Assembly (NCBI GenBank): GCA_026182355.1
Contig: JAPFBL010000002.1
Coordinates: 1 to 64,000 of the forward strand
DNA length: 64,000 bases
Direction: 5' to 3'
Source: Hermatobates lingyangjiaoensis
Taxonomy: Eukaryota > Arthropoda > Insecta > Hemiptera > Hermatobatidae
Shown here in pieces: positions 47,753 to 58,490 of this stretch. Position 1 is the first letter of the stretch, and each line of letters begins with the position of its first letter. Below the pieces are notes generated by a model. It worked only from the letters and a program-made list of their open reading frames with translations, did no database searches and was not told where the DNA came from. A program made the position numbers and the translations under genes.

Positions 47753-50700
47753 AAAAAAATGACATAGAATGAGCATTAACTTCCATATTTATTTCACTGG
47801 TGAAGGTTCCACCGAAAACATGAGACTAAAAGTGTTATAGTGAAAATTTGTGTAAATTAGGTCAATAACACGAAGGAAAGATCTCAACAAAAATAATCAA
47901 ACATTTTAATAATTATAGGTAAGGAGTAAATTAAGCGGTTAAAAAATAGTAATAATAATAATTAACGAAAGTAATTAATGAAATAAAAATAATTAATTAA
48001 CAAAAGTAATTAAGAGGTCTGGCGTAGATTATAAGTCATTAAAACCATGTCTATGGGACTTACCAAGATTTTTTAATGGAAGGATATTGGGATAACCAAC
48101 GGAATCCCTGTGTCATTTCATGCGGATTCCGGTGGTATAAAAATGCATCATGCTACTTGTAGTCTAAAAAAAAGTAAACACATATTTGGTTAGTCAAGGA
48201 GGTATGTAAAAAAATACTACTGAAAGAGGAAGTAACGTAATGATTATGGTTAATAGTTAGACAGGCTAGAAGTTCTGACATCTGCATTGTTTAATTTCCG
48301 ACCTACGACCTTGGGAGAAAGAATAGAAAAAAGTTATTTTTGGGGTTGGTTCGTTTATGGTAAGCAGTAGAAGAGACTGACGAAAATTAAAGGGATGGAG
48401 GATTACAGTAAGTGAAAAAACTTTTTAATAATAGTAACAAGTTTAGAAGGAAGTAATGGTAAAGTCGCCTTCACTGCAAAGTACATCCCGGTGCAATGTC
48501 TCAGCATTAATTTGTTCATATTGTAGCAGCAATGTACCTGGTTGAAATCCTCCTTCAACTAGGAGGATATAACTCTTTTCTGCAAATCCATCGAAGTGAA
48601 GGTTAATGTGGTGTTGTTGGTCTTTTAAATTACTGCAATTTATATCTTAATGAATAGTTAGGGATCTCGGGATAGCGTTCTTAATATGAGAGCGATGGCA
48701 ACTCGTATTATGTAGACAGTGCTAATTATTAATTGTTTTAATATGAACGGAAGTGGAAAAGTAAGCGTGATCAAGAATAATCTTACATTCAGGCAGGGAA
48801 GAAGAATCTTAAGCACATGGTAAGAAGATGAAACGGAATTATGCACGGGACGTTTGCAGAGGAATAACTCATGTTAGCATGGGGTCAGATGAAGAAAATG
48901 CTATCTGTATAGCTATTTTAAAGGAGAGGAAGAAGTTGAGTATCAACAATCCTTTCTTTACTGCTCCTTCTGCGATAATACCTACCTAATCCTTCTCATA
49001 TTTCTTGTTTTTCCCCAACCGCTTTTACTGTTTGAATTGCACTGAATGTTACTTTTTACGACACTATGTTATATCCCAAGAAACATTTCATGACTACAAA
49101 ATATAAGTCTGAAGGTACGAAACAGTAATTTTTGAGCATTATTATGACATAACATTCAATTTAGGTGACAAATGTATTATAAATATTGTTTATTATTAAT
49201 CTGTTGATGTAAGAGTCGGCAGTAATAGTGCACAGATGTTGATTATGCGGTTGTGCTGTGCATAGAAATACAGATTAAGATATAAAAATAATTAAAAGAA
49301 CATCGTGCACTCAATCATGATTAAAATATAATAAAAGACTTATCTTTAGCTAAATGAAAAACATGTGCTAAAGTAAAATTTAAATACAAAGAAATTTGAT
49401 TTGTAATAGAATAATAAAACGAAGGTTCTGTTGCACAATCAAAGGTTTTAAAAGTCAGGAAGGCTTTCCCGTTATTCCTTTTCTTTGTGCAAAAGGATGA
49501 ATAGTGTTGATATTATTTGGTTTATTTGAGGATGGAAGTCAAAATGTTTTATATGTTGCACATTATCCTTTTCTAGCCTTCTGGTATCTTTTATTCATAT
49601 TTGATTCAATTACTAGTTCCATTTACCCTATATATGTATACTTATAAAAATTTGAGAGCGACCATTGATTAGAATTATACTATTTTTTTCATTACAGTAA
49701 GATCCTGTTTTTTCAATTTCAATTACCACCATTTTTGAAACAAGAAAAATTACACTTGAAATTACTTAAAGTAAGCCTTGGGGAGTCTAGTATGAAATTT
49801 ATAGTTACGAAAGTTTTGCGTTCGATTTTAATGTGGTATGTGCATATGAATGGACATCTGATGCAGCATTAATTAGCATGGACTTGAATAATGAAATATT
49901 CACTTGAATAAATGTGTACAGATATTATATATGTATAAGTAAATGTTAATAAACATGTTGATTAACTCTTACTTTCTAGTCAAATATAAGTCATAGCAAA
50001 TTGAATTTTATTCCATTTATAAATGAGAGACGTCTGTGGTGCATTTCCAAAAGCTCTTCTTTTGGAGTCTGCAATATTTTGCTCATTGTTGTTGTTCGTT
50101 GTGTTCTCTTTTATTCGTACGTTCCAGCTATTAGGCATTCATAGTACAGTCATGAATAATGTGATTTATATTTTGAATTTCTTTTTCACTGGGAAACATA
50201 GTTTTCAATCTTATACCAATCTTATGGACTCTTCCCATAAGTGATCATTATGTATGTTGATATACCCCTTTACTTTGTATGTTGGTTTTTATTTTTATAA
50301 AACAACCGAGAGGTCACGGTAAAGAAAAATCTTATCACCCAATCAAAAAAACTAATTATCCGTTATGAAATCCATTTTCTAAAATGATCATAAGTATCTT
50401 TACTTATTAAGATAACCATAATGAGATGTGATAACTTTTCTGTCTTGTATCCGTTGTAAATTGCATGGTATACAATTAGCATGTTTATTTCACTTAATTC
50501 CATCGTCAGTACTTGAAAAGGTAAATATGGTTTTTCCATGTAGTTGAATATTATGAAGATACTTCTGGATATCAGATTAGTGTTTAATGCTTTTTTTGAT
50601 TGAGCATTAGATCAATGTTTCTTTTACCATTTGTTAAGATATTTGTTTTCTAATCATCAACGTGAGGTAACTTGGTTGTACTTGACAACCACTTTAATGC

Positions 50701-51292
50701 CTGTTGAATAGTTAACCTTTCTGACTGATTGTTCTAGCTCGAATAATTTCTGGTTATAATCATAGGAAGGAATTCATTTATGTTTTTTACTGAATTTAAT
50801 TTAATTCCTATATAGTTAGTTATATTTAGAATGTTGTACACCATAGTTGTGCTGTGCCTTGCACCAGATTTTTGTTGTTGTGCCAACTTAGTGTGATTGA
50901 ATTTGCAGTTGTGGACTTATACAACATATTGTGTGATATCTTTTGTGGAGGAGGATAAATATTAATTCGTACATACATCCAATATTTAATGTCTTTATTA
51001 TAGTGTCTTTAAAGAATTAAAATTCTTATTTTTAATAGTATGAGTTTATGGTTAATATAAACTGTATAATACATTAGAACTTGATCTATCTGGATGTAAA
51101 ATTCAATTGCAAGAATTCACTGAAGAAAGTCTTTATAAAGCAGTTTGTATACGAAATGCTTTTCAATATAATGAAATATTAATAGTTTGTATCATTTAGC
51201 GAGAAAAAATCTGCCCTGGTTAGGTGTGTAGTTGAATAGGTCGGGTACTGGTGAGGGGTACAGCGGAGGCTGTATGAGGGCTTTTGTTGCAG
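47753..51292. other. AT-rich spacer or intron, no gene seen
   Basis: About 3.5 kb upstream of the only strong exon, so probably intron of that gene. It includes an AATTAA-type low-complexity run at 47,935-48,015. No second exon was identified. Confidence 0.5.
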
Positions 51293-51490
51293 AGCGGAGA
51301 GCGGGGTTACCTGGAGGGGGTGGCTTCGCGCTACGCCGAACTCTACCGCACGCACTACGGCGACGTCCTGGCCGACCTCGAGGAGCTCCGTCAGAAGGAG
51401 TGGGCCGAGCTGTCGCCGCGCATCAGGGTCCTCCCGCCCTCCATCACCTGTTCTCAGTCCCAGCCCATCTATTTGCCGGGCAAGTATTCG
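51293..51490 (+). CDS. internal exon of an unidentified protein
   Basis: A GC-rich 198-bp block in AT-rich DNA, bounded by an acceptor (CTTTTGTTGCAG) ending at 51,292 and a strong donor (TCG|GTAAGT) at 51,491. It codes 66 residues without a stop and is phase 0 at both ends, so skipping it would keep frame. Codons end mostly in G or C, unlike everything nearby. The translation begins SGERGYLEGVASRYAELY and ends with PPSITCSQSQPIYLPGKYS. The first 40 residues are charged, probably helical (LADLEELRQKEWAEL). The last part is Pro/Ser-rich and extended. I do not recognise the family. A second AG two bases downstream could serve as alternative acceptor but would shift phase. Neighbouring exons must lie outside the recognisable parts of this window, implying introns of many kilobases. 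Confidence 0.85.
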
Positions 51491-52659
51491 GTAAGTCCAC
51501 TCCACTAATTTCAGTCCCCCTCCATATTAGTTCCTTATTTCTATTCATCCTAAAACTTTACCATGATAAAGTTTCTCCTAGTTTCTGCTCCGAACTTGTG
51601 TTTGTTTAAGAATAGTTGGGAATGGAAGTTGTGTGCTCTAACTGTTTTGTTTGGCTTAAGAAGTTCCAAACTAACTTTTCACATTCAAATTCCTTGTTAC
51701 CTTCAGGTTCAGTTAACTTACTCTAAACATGTACACTATGTCCAATGGTTAATTTAATTAAACATTCAAATTTGTATTACTCTGAAGAACTCTTCCCATA
51801 TTTTTTACTTCCCATCACCCTATAAATGCATGAATTTATAATACAATTGTATAACTTCATGAAAATAATATTATGTTATACATTGAATCTCATCTTTATA
51901 TGAACTACAACCTCCGCCCTTTGTTTTGCAGTAGTTATTCTCTCTCTGCTTGCATTAGAGTACACTATTCCTGTTTTTAGGTAGATGTCAAGTTTACAAA
52001 TTTTAGATTAGAATTTTCAAACGGAAAAACTAAATACATTTTCATTTAGTAGTGGATGTTAATTGTTGTTTGAAACAACAATTTATAATTCAAATTTATA
52101 ATTTGAAAATCAAGTGGAGTTACATTTTAATTCGAAAATGTTAGTGGTATTTTTAATTTACTATAACTAGTAAAGTATTGTTATCATTAAAAATAATAAT
52201 AAAAGAAATATAACATAAATGTAACAGATTTACATGTTTTGAGTTGTCTGGAGTCCATTTTATGAAGGTTTTATTATTGGTGTGCCTGTATGGTATGTAA
52301 TACATGAACGTTTGATGTGTGAGTACGCATTGCGCATGTGTGAGCGTGAACTTGTTAAGTGCTTGTGTGTGTTTGTGTGGGTGCGTGTTTGGATAAAAAG
52401 ATGGATGTGTTTCCAAAAGTTATTTCATTCTTCATGTCACACTATCTGATGGATCATATTGATATTATATAGAACAACCTTATTGTAAAGATGCATAGTT
52501 TTTGGGTATCATGGTAATGGGTAATTACCTATATGGGTAATATAGGCAGGTTATGTGAAGTTTATTACCCATTATGTGAATTCAAGTTTTATTTATTTTT
52601 TTTCCATCTTGAACAACTAAGTTCAAAATTTATAGTTAGCGTAAAACTAATATTAGTAT
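51491..52659. other. intron, no further exon seen
   Basis: AT-rich DNA following the donor site of the exon. Contains a degenerate TG-rich tract at about 52,290-52,395. Confidence 0.55.
52290..52395. repeat. degenerate TG-rich tract
   Basis: Interrupted (TG)n/(GTGCG) sequence of the same kind as at 22.7 kb. Confidence 0.6.
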
Positions 52660-53012
52660 TAATAGTTATGAAGGAGGTCAGGTTAGCTCAGTGGTTAAGG
52701 TACTCGCCTCTGAACTAATAGGACTGGGGTTCGATCCCCACCTGGCCTTCGATTTATTCACGTGGTAGGTGAATAAAAATCTGAGCACGTCGTCCCTCGG
52801 AGAAGGACGTTAAACCGTCAGTCCCAATCCTGTGCGATGTCAGGTACTCGTTAGAGATCCCTACTCTAAATACACTTGAGTTAGGCAAAATTTAGGACTC
52901 CCACTGTAGAATCAATTTTCATTGTGTGGTATCACAAAGGGACAATGGTCGGTCTACGTGTGTTCCCTTGTGGGGCTGCCACTGCAACCTAACCTAACCT
53001 AATAGTTATGAA
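52660..53012 (+). mobile_element. tRNA-derived SINE with 13-bp TSD
   Basis: A 327-bp SINE (52,673-52,999) flanked by identical 13-bp target duplications, TAATAGTTATGAA, at 52,660-52,672 and 53,000-53,012. The head is tRNA-like: A box TAGCTCAGTGG at 52,684, B box GGTTCGATCCC at 52,728, and acceptor-like pairing GGTCAGG (52,676) with CCTGGCC (52,741). The body (52,748-52,985) is non-tRNA and non-coding. The 3' tail is AACCTAACCTAACCT instead of poly-A. The exact TSD and intact pol III boxes suggest a fairly recent insertion. It could be transcribed by RNA polymerase III and mobilised by a LINE partner in trans. It sits about 1.2 kb downstream of the exon donor, on the same strand. Confidence 0.93.
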
Positions 53013-53354
53013 ACTTTCAACGGGAGCTGGCCTTCTCTTTTGAGATTTGTTATGCTATACATTAATCGTTTCAGTCAATGAGGGAGAGGGGGGATTTGAG
53101 AGAAAGAGGAAGGGATATAGAGGTACAGAGGACTGCTAGGAGAGTGACTATCAGATGTTGTGACAACAAGGTCAATTGCAGGTTAATAATTATTTCTAAC
53201 CTCCTCTATTATAGGAAGAGGATGAAAGAATGAAGGCCAGGCAAGCATGTAGGCCGATAAAGAGGGGGGGGGGGGGAGATAATATTACAAGAAGAGAGAC
53301 TTATGAATGTTGGATTATTTCAAATCAGTGCTAATATAAGACGAAGAATTCATT
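53013..53354. other. purine-rich spacer, no gene seen
   Basis: GA-rich stretch after the SINE, including a poly-G run of about 14 at 53,263-53,276. No gene. Confidence 0.55.
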
Positions 53355-53675
53355 ACTTGTGCAATCTGTTATAGTGTGGTATTTACTCATATTGGGTATT
53401 TCAAGAATTACGCCTCCAAGAATTTTTTTATGTGGAGATGTAATTCTTGAATTGCATCATTATTCAGTATGTTGATATGTTTTAATAAGTTTCAAGATTA
53501 ATTAAGCCATGTTTCATACTATTTTAATATACTATTCAATTTCAAATAATTCACTCTGATGCTCTTGAAGTTCACATATATGTATATTTTTGATGTTAAT
53601 CTGAAGAAGGAACACTAAGTCTTTGAAACGCGTTGTTAGTTTCATATTAAACTTTTTTTTGTGTGTGCAGAAGTA
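53355..53675 (+). repeat. dispersed repeat family D with core motif
   Basis: GTGTGGTATTTACTCATATTG (53,374) matches 43,937. A local inverted repeat, CAAGAATTACGCCTCCAAG / GGAGATGTAATTCTTG, follows (53,402-53,455). At 53,601-53,634 lies CTGAAGAAGG...TTTGAAACGCG, another CTGANGA...GAAA core. Non-coding. Confidence 0.55.
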
Positions 53676-54164
53676 ATTCTTGAAATCCCCCAATTGGGTG
53701 AAGAATGAACGATAAGGAGCAATAGCGATGAATAGGGAGCGATTTGGTTTTTGTAAAGGGTCAGATGTTTTGTAAAGGGTAATAATGTAGTGACAGGATG
53801 TAGAAAAACAAAACTATCATTATTATTAACCACCTCTGTCACTGGGAAGAAAATGAGTGACAAGGAATTTTTGAGAGAGTTGGGGAATGATAGAGAGGAA
53901 TAAAGACCATTAATTTTGTCATTGAGAGATAGTGGTATAAAAGTAGGTTTTTTCAGTACCGACTCTATTATTAGAGGGAGAATGACTGAAGAGGAGTGAA
54001 ACAGAGAGGTGGGATTGTTAGATAGGAAGAGGGGTAAATTCTCTTTCAGGAAGATAGAAATACAGGACTGTACAATTGTCAACAAAAACTGTTACAGGAT
54101 GGAAAATAAGTGAGAAGGAGTGACAGAGAAGGATATTTCTGGTACATAGAGATTCCCTCTATTC

Positions 54165-54401
54165 TCAATGTACAGGTATCCGCAATAGAATTAGCTTGTT
54201 TTTCCTGGCTAGATTTTGTAAAGAGTTCAGACATTTCCACTCTAGTTTTGAGGAGAACACAGATTGTAACGCCTTCAGTATGACCTGGCTGGTGATCGAA
54301 TATTGGTCCTCGCTCTTTTTGATAATTTCTTTCAGATATCCTTTTTGACCCGTCAGTATACCAGATTGGATTCTTCCAATTAATGCGATGATTAACGACA
54401 A
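54165..54401 (-). pseudogene. LINE RNase H domain relic
   Basis: A 78-codon minus-strand frame. Its second half resembles the RNase H of arthropod non-LTR retrotransposons: ITSQVILKALQS (cf. SDSQAALKAL), SSKLEWKCLNSLQNLARKNK and LILLRIPVH (cf. VTLIWVPGH), then a stop. The catalytic Asp of SDSQ is changed, and the following GNE-AD motif is missing. Reverse transcriptase was not found upstream. The region 53,642-54,085 beyond it has a long but unrecognisable minus-strand frame and is probably 3' sequence or unrelated repeat. Confidence 0.6.
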
Positions 54402-54815
54402 TTTTTGAGAGTCTCCTATGATTTTTTTTTGTGAAGCATTATGTCTGGCGATATGTAAGCTGAAGTATTAGTGTGTATTGTTTTAATGGAAAAGTGCTTT
54501 TGTGGTCTTGGACAATGTATTTGTTAGACAACCTTTTTCGGTTTAGTCTTTTATTTGGATATACTCTAAGGTTTTTACGATCTTTTTATTGTTATAGTTT
54601 AATTTTTTTTTAACTTCTACTTATTTATTCTTGAGTGGTCAAGAAGAAGGTTATGAGAACCGTATTATCTAGATTTATGTTATAACATATATCTCTATAC
54701 GTTAAAGCTAGAGTGCTAACAAGGCATACTTTAGTCTTGACTTGTCTTCCCTTCACCCTCCAGATAACGACTGATGATAAATATCATTGTCAGTTTTTTG
54801 GTTTTGCTCTATGAT
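54402..54815. other. spacer, no gene seen
   Basis: AT-rich, no recognisable feature. Confidence 0.5.
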
Positions 54816-54839
54816 TATATATATATATATATATATATA
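54816..54839. repeat. (TA)n microsatellite
   Basis: Left TA tract of the bracketed palindrome. Confidence 0.95.
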
Positions 54840-54874
54840 AGAAATTCAATAATATATCAACCGTTGGATAGAAT

Positions 54875-55077
54875 AGGTGTATAATGTAATCGGGATTCGG
54901 TCAATTTTCTAGGATCAAAATCAAACTCTCAATGCCGACGTTTCGGTTTTATTTAAAACCTTTTTCATAGGCAGAAGTCAGAATTTTTGAATTTTAGAAA
55001 AATTTTAGAAAAATTCTAAACATTGAGAGTTTTATTTTGATCCTGGAAAATTGACTGAATCCCGATTACATTATACA

Positions 55078-55080
<3 letters not shown>
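54875..55080. mobile_element. palindromic PLE-like family C, 60-bp arms
   Basis: The left arm 54,875-54,934 (AGGTGTATAATGTAATCGGG to CTCTCAATG) and right arm 55,021-55,080 (CATTGAGAG to TTATACACCT) are inverted with a few differences. The centre contains, on the minus strand, GCCTATGAAAAAGGTTTT..AAAACCGAAACGTCGGCATT, a hairpin followed by GAAACGTC. (TA)n lies on both sides. It is the same family as 36,560-36,900. Confidence 0.8.

Positions 55081-55119
<39 letters not shown>
55081..55119. repeat. (TA)n microsatellite
   Basis: About 19 TA units directly between the family C palindrome and a family A unit. Confidence 0.97.
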
Positions 55120-55121
<2 letters not shown>

Positions 55122-55245
55122 GTTGGGCTTTTGACTCTGACGAAGACCGCTTGTTACGGTTGAAAGCTTAGTCTTTTTTTCCCCATTTCATACTGTGGTT
55201 TGATCATTGATTGTTATTTCACGTGTTTATGTGAAACCTTGTATA
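55120..55245 (+). mobile_element. PLE-like family A unit
   Basis: Contains TTTTGACTCTGACGAAGACC, GCTTGTTACGGTTGAAAGC and the tail TTTGATCATTGATTG, TTATTTCACGTG, TTTATGTGAAACC. The core is intact. Same order as at 37.9 kb: palindrome, (TA)n, family A unit. Confidence 0.85.
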
Positions 55246-55673
55246 TGTATTATTTAATATATAACAGTTCCATCGCTTTTCTCTTTTCCTCATCTTGTTT
55301 CGTTGTTGCAATTGTTCCTTCACATTATAATGTGAAAATATAATATTCACATTATAATTGTTCACATAATGCAGTCGCATTAATATTAGTTGTTCTTATG
55401 CAGCTTGAGGACTGGCTAATTATTACTTTTAAGAATCAACTTGTTTCTCCATACAAAAACTTAAACAAACTTACCATATGTACTGAAAATTTGTTTCATG
55501 AATAGTATTACTTGAAATTCATTTAGAATTTTCTTTGATATATTTGAAAACATTTTCACTTTGTTTTTTATTTAAAGCACCAGAATAATAGGGTAATTGT
55601 ATTTGGAAATTTTTTTAATTCGTATATAATTATTGTTTAATTTTATGCAAACATACCTCTGAATTTTTATATA
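55246..55673. other. AT-rich spacer, no gene seen
   Basis: No recognisable gene. Ends at the TA preceding the Tigger terminal repeat. Confidence 0.5.
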
Positions 55674-56400
55674 CAGTGGTCGTTCTACATACGAAATTAG
55701 TTCGTTATAGAAATTGCTTCGTAACGTAAAAATTTCGTCAGTATTAGCTGTTTTTCCCTGTAAATGCCCTAATAGGTTCCAAGGCGCCCCCCCCCCCCCC
55801 AATTCAGATGCAAATATGTTATGATTTTTAAAAGTAATCGAAACATTCAATAATTACATGTCACAGTTAGATTGTTGTACAATAAACATAAAAATGAGAA
55901 TTGTACATAATGTAATGAATAAATATCAAGGAATTTTGAAATAAAAATTTATTTTAACAATAAAACTCTTGTTTTAAGTGCTATTTTCTTTTTCCTTTCA
56001 CTTTCTTTAGTTCAGGTTCACTATCAGCTGTGGTTTATCCCTGACGTTTTGTAAAGAACAGTTTTCTTTTGTTAGCTGTACACAATCTTTCGAAAATGTC
56101 CTGAGCGAACATCATCAGAGTAAGTGATAGTCCATCTAGGCAGCATTTCTTTTGGGTAATTCTTTTCAACGAATTCTGAATCTTTTGGAATTCTTCTAAA
56201 ATGTTTTGTATTCGGGCTGACTGTATAATGGCCACCTGGTCCTAATGACCTTCTCCCTCACTGCTGAGTGCTGCATCGCCTCCACCTCCATCAGCTTCCT
56301 TCGTCGAAAGTTCCTCGTCGTGGCCCTGAATCAACTCGTTGATGTTCTCATCATGTCCCATGCCCTTTCTCAGCGAACGAAGATACAGATTTTATATTAT
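55674..56400 (-). pseudogene. Tigger/pogo-like DNA transposon, truncated
   Basis: The terminal inverted repeat at 55,674-55,745 starts CAGTGGTCGTTCTACATACG after a TA and continues TTCGTAACGTAAAAATTTCGT, then GGTTCCAAGGCGCCCCC, as in pogo-superfamily elements. Inland, on the minus strand, a frame ending at 56,035 gives the C-terminal tail of a Tigger-type transposase: ENINELIQGHDEELSTKEA (cf. the DV-ELL-SHDE-LT-EEL motif), an in-frame stop, then IQNILEEFQKIQNSLKRI and FAQDIFERLCTANKRK. The DDE catalytic core, DNA-binding domain and opposite terminal repeat were not found. The C14 run at 55,787-55,800 lies in the terminal region. Confidence 0.75.
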
Positions 56401-56708
56401 AAAATTTTCGCCTTTCGTTTCCATAAATTTCCTTCGTAAGAAGAGTAAATATTTTTCCGAAGAGGTGTCTCGTGACCCAATAAAATGTTGTATGCAGAGT
56501 CTTTCATAAGTAGTGGTACTACTGTATTTTTTTCCTTATTTGACTAGCATTGTTGTTGTAGTCCATTATATATCAACTTCATTTCTTTGATTTGTGTTCA
56601 GCTACCACAGAACCAATGCTTATGTAGATGTTTTTTTTTTACAAATTTCAGATAACTGCAGGGGCCGTAATTTCTAAAAGTTATGAAATAAGTTTTGAAG
56701 AAGGAATG

Positions 56709-57180
56709 TTATAAGGAAATTAATAATTGACCAGGGATAGTTTAAGTGAATCAATAATGGACAGGGGGTTCAGTAAGTTAATTAATCCTAGACTAGGGAT
56801 CCGGTAAGTTAATTAATGTTTGACTAGGTTTCCTTCACATCAATATTTATGTTGCACCAGTCCTCCGATAAAGCATTTAATGCTAAGTTAAAACTTTGGT
56901 TGGTAAATTAATGAAGTGTTATAGCAAGTCAATGTTACACAATAATAACATACATCGTTATACAATGTTGTATACTGTATGTTCGATGGTATTCCAATAA
57001 GTTTTGTAATGTTAATGGTTAAACTAATGTTACTCCAGTTCGAGTGATTCAATTGATGTTGATTTTCATTAATAAATGTTGGACGAGAGGCCTAGCACCT
57101 TCATAAATGCTAGCTTGAAATACTCATAAGCCGATTAACAGTGTACTAGTGCTCCAGTAAGCCAATTATTGATGCCGTTT
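56709..57180 (+). repeat. decayed ~31-bp minisatellite
   Basis: At least three to four recognisable units of the type GACTAGGGATCCGGTAAG + TTAATTAATGTT, with starts spaced 33 and 31 bp (AGTTTAAGT at 56,739, AGTAAGTTA at 56,772, GGTAAGTTA at 56,803) and an earlier weaker one near 56,711. Fainter echoes continue to 57,180 (CTCCAGTTCGAGTGATTCAA near 57,036; CTCCAGTAAGCCAATTATTG near 57,151). Substitutions and indels are heavy, so the array is old. Confidence 0.55.
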
Positions 57181-58488
57181 GTTAATATCGAATATATCTC
57201 AACTCTGTGTCCACTTTTTCCTAACTATTATTAGCATAATGATTTCATATAATATTGGTCTTTTTTTGTTCAAACATGTTCCAATTGATTGGAAATTGAG
57301 TTGTGTTGGGCAGAAGTTTAGTTTCTCCGTTGCTTTGTCATATTTCAAAGGTTTATCGCCTTGGACTGGGATGACTGTGGGCAAGTTGGTGAAGGCTGCA
57401 GGAGGGGCAGCGGGGGACACTGATAGTGCCGGATAAGACCTAGAGAAGCGCCTTCAGTCTGCATTTATCTCACACGCAATTCTGCCCACTTATCTGCTAG
57501 CCTCAAGACGCCGCTGTTTGTTTATTCACAACTGCAAATCCCTCCAAGATAAAATACGCGCACCTAACCTTCTTTACATCCACCCCTATAAATCGTCCGC
57601 CACGCCCCTGATAACAATTCAGAAAGGTTGAGGGTTGAACCTTGATAACTTCCTAATATCAATGTTTGAATGGTTCACTACCATCGTCCTCAAACCTCTC
57701 CATACGTGACCAAAATACACAAGAGCCGTATTCTCGCTCTAGAATTGTGTTATTTCCAATATAACAGTTTTTGGTCTACTATCATTTTGAAATTTGAAAC
57801 ACATTTTTTCTTACTTAATAAAGTATATTTAAACATATTTTTGTTATCTTCATGTCGATTTTTCTAGGTTTCTGCGGGTTATGAACGTATTTGATTTAGA
57901 TAATATCAACATGGACACATATTTTGATTTGGTTGAGAGAGAAAGTTTTATCTTAATGATGAAAAATGTTCAGCCACTTTCGCAAATTGCAGAGAATCAA
58001 ACGAAGTAATCTACACATTTTTTTGTGTTCTCAACATATTTCTCTATATGTCTATTATTTCTCCATCAATGTCAGTTACAACGTATCATAATAGGAGAAA
58101 CAGTTTTAAAAATATATTCCCGGTTACCAAGGATGCAGTTATATAAACATTATTATAAAGATATTTATAAAAAAAAGTAAATGAAAATAAGCCTTCAGTG
58201 GTAATAGTGGCATTTACTTAGTGGAGATTTCGTGGTAGAGACTTCTGTGGACATCAGGAGCCTTGGTCTTTCCTGAGTTCTTCAGGAGAATTCAGATACA
58301 GTTTTACTTTCACCTCCATGCATTATGGGAAAGGTCTGTGTGGGGAATGGGTTGTATCCGTCAACTTTAATTTATTCATTAAGGATAAGTAATTTATCCA
58401 TTTACTGATTGGACACTAGAATTAACCTCTTCAGTTTTTTTTATGAGTGGTCAGCATGAGTCACCAGAGTACTCTTTATTTATGGAAG
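57181..58488. other. spacer, no gene seen
   Basis: Includes a GC-richer patch at 57,360-57,640 with no splice-bounded frame that I trust. Otherwise AT-rich. Confidence 0.45.
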
Positions 58489-58490
58489 TA

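Noticed and set aside
51179..51609. Other frames over the exon (125-codon plus and 108-codon minus)
   Set aside because: They are shadows of the splice-bounded 66-codon frame. They run into intron sequence on both sides.
52673..52748. Functional tRNA gene
   Set aside because: A and B boxes and partial acceptor pairing are present, but the anticodon arm does not fold properly. The sequence continues into a SINE body flanked by target duplications.
53642..54085. 147-codon minus-strand frame as a gene
   Set aside because: Ser/Leu/Phe/Pro-rich, no domain, no splice or start context, lies 3' of a dead RNase H relic and in purine-biased DNA that favours open complements.
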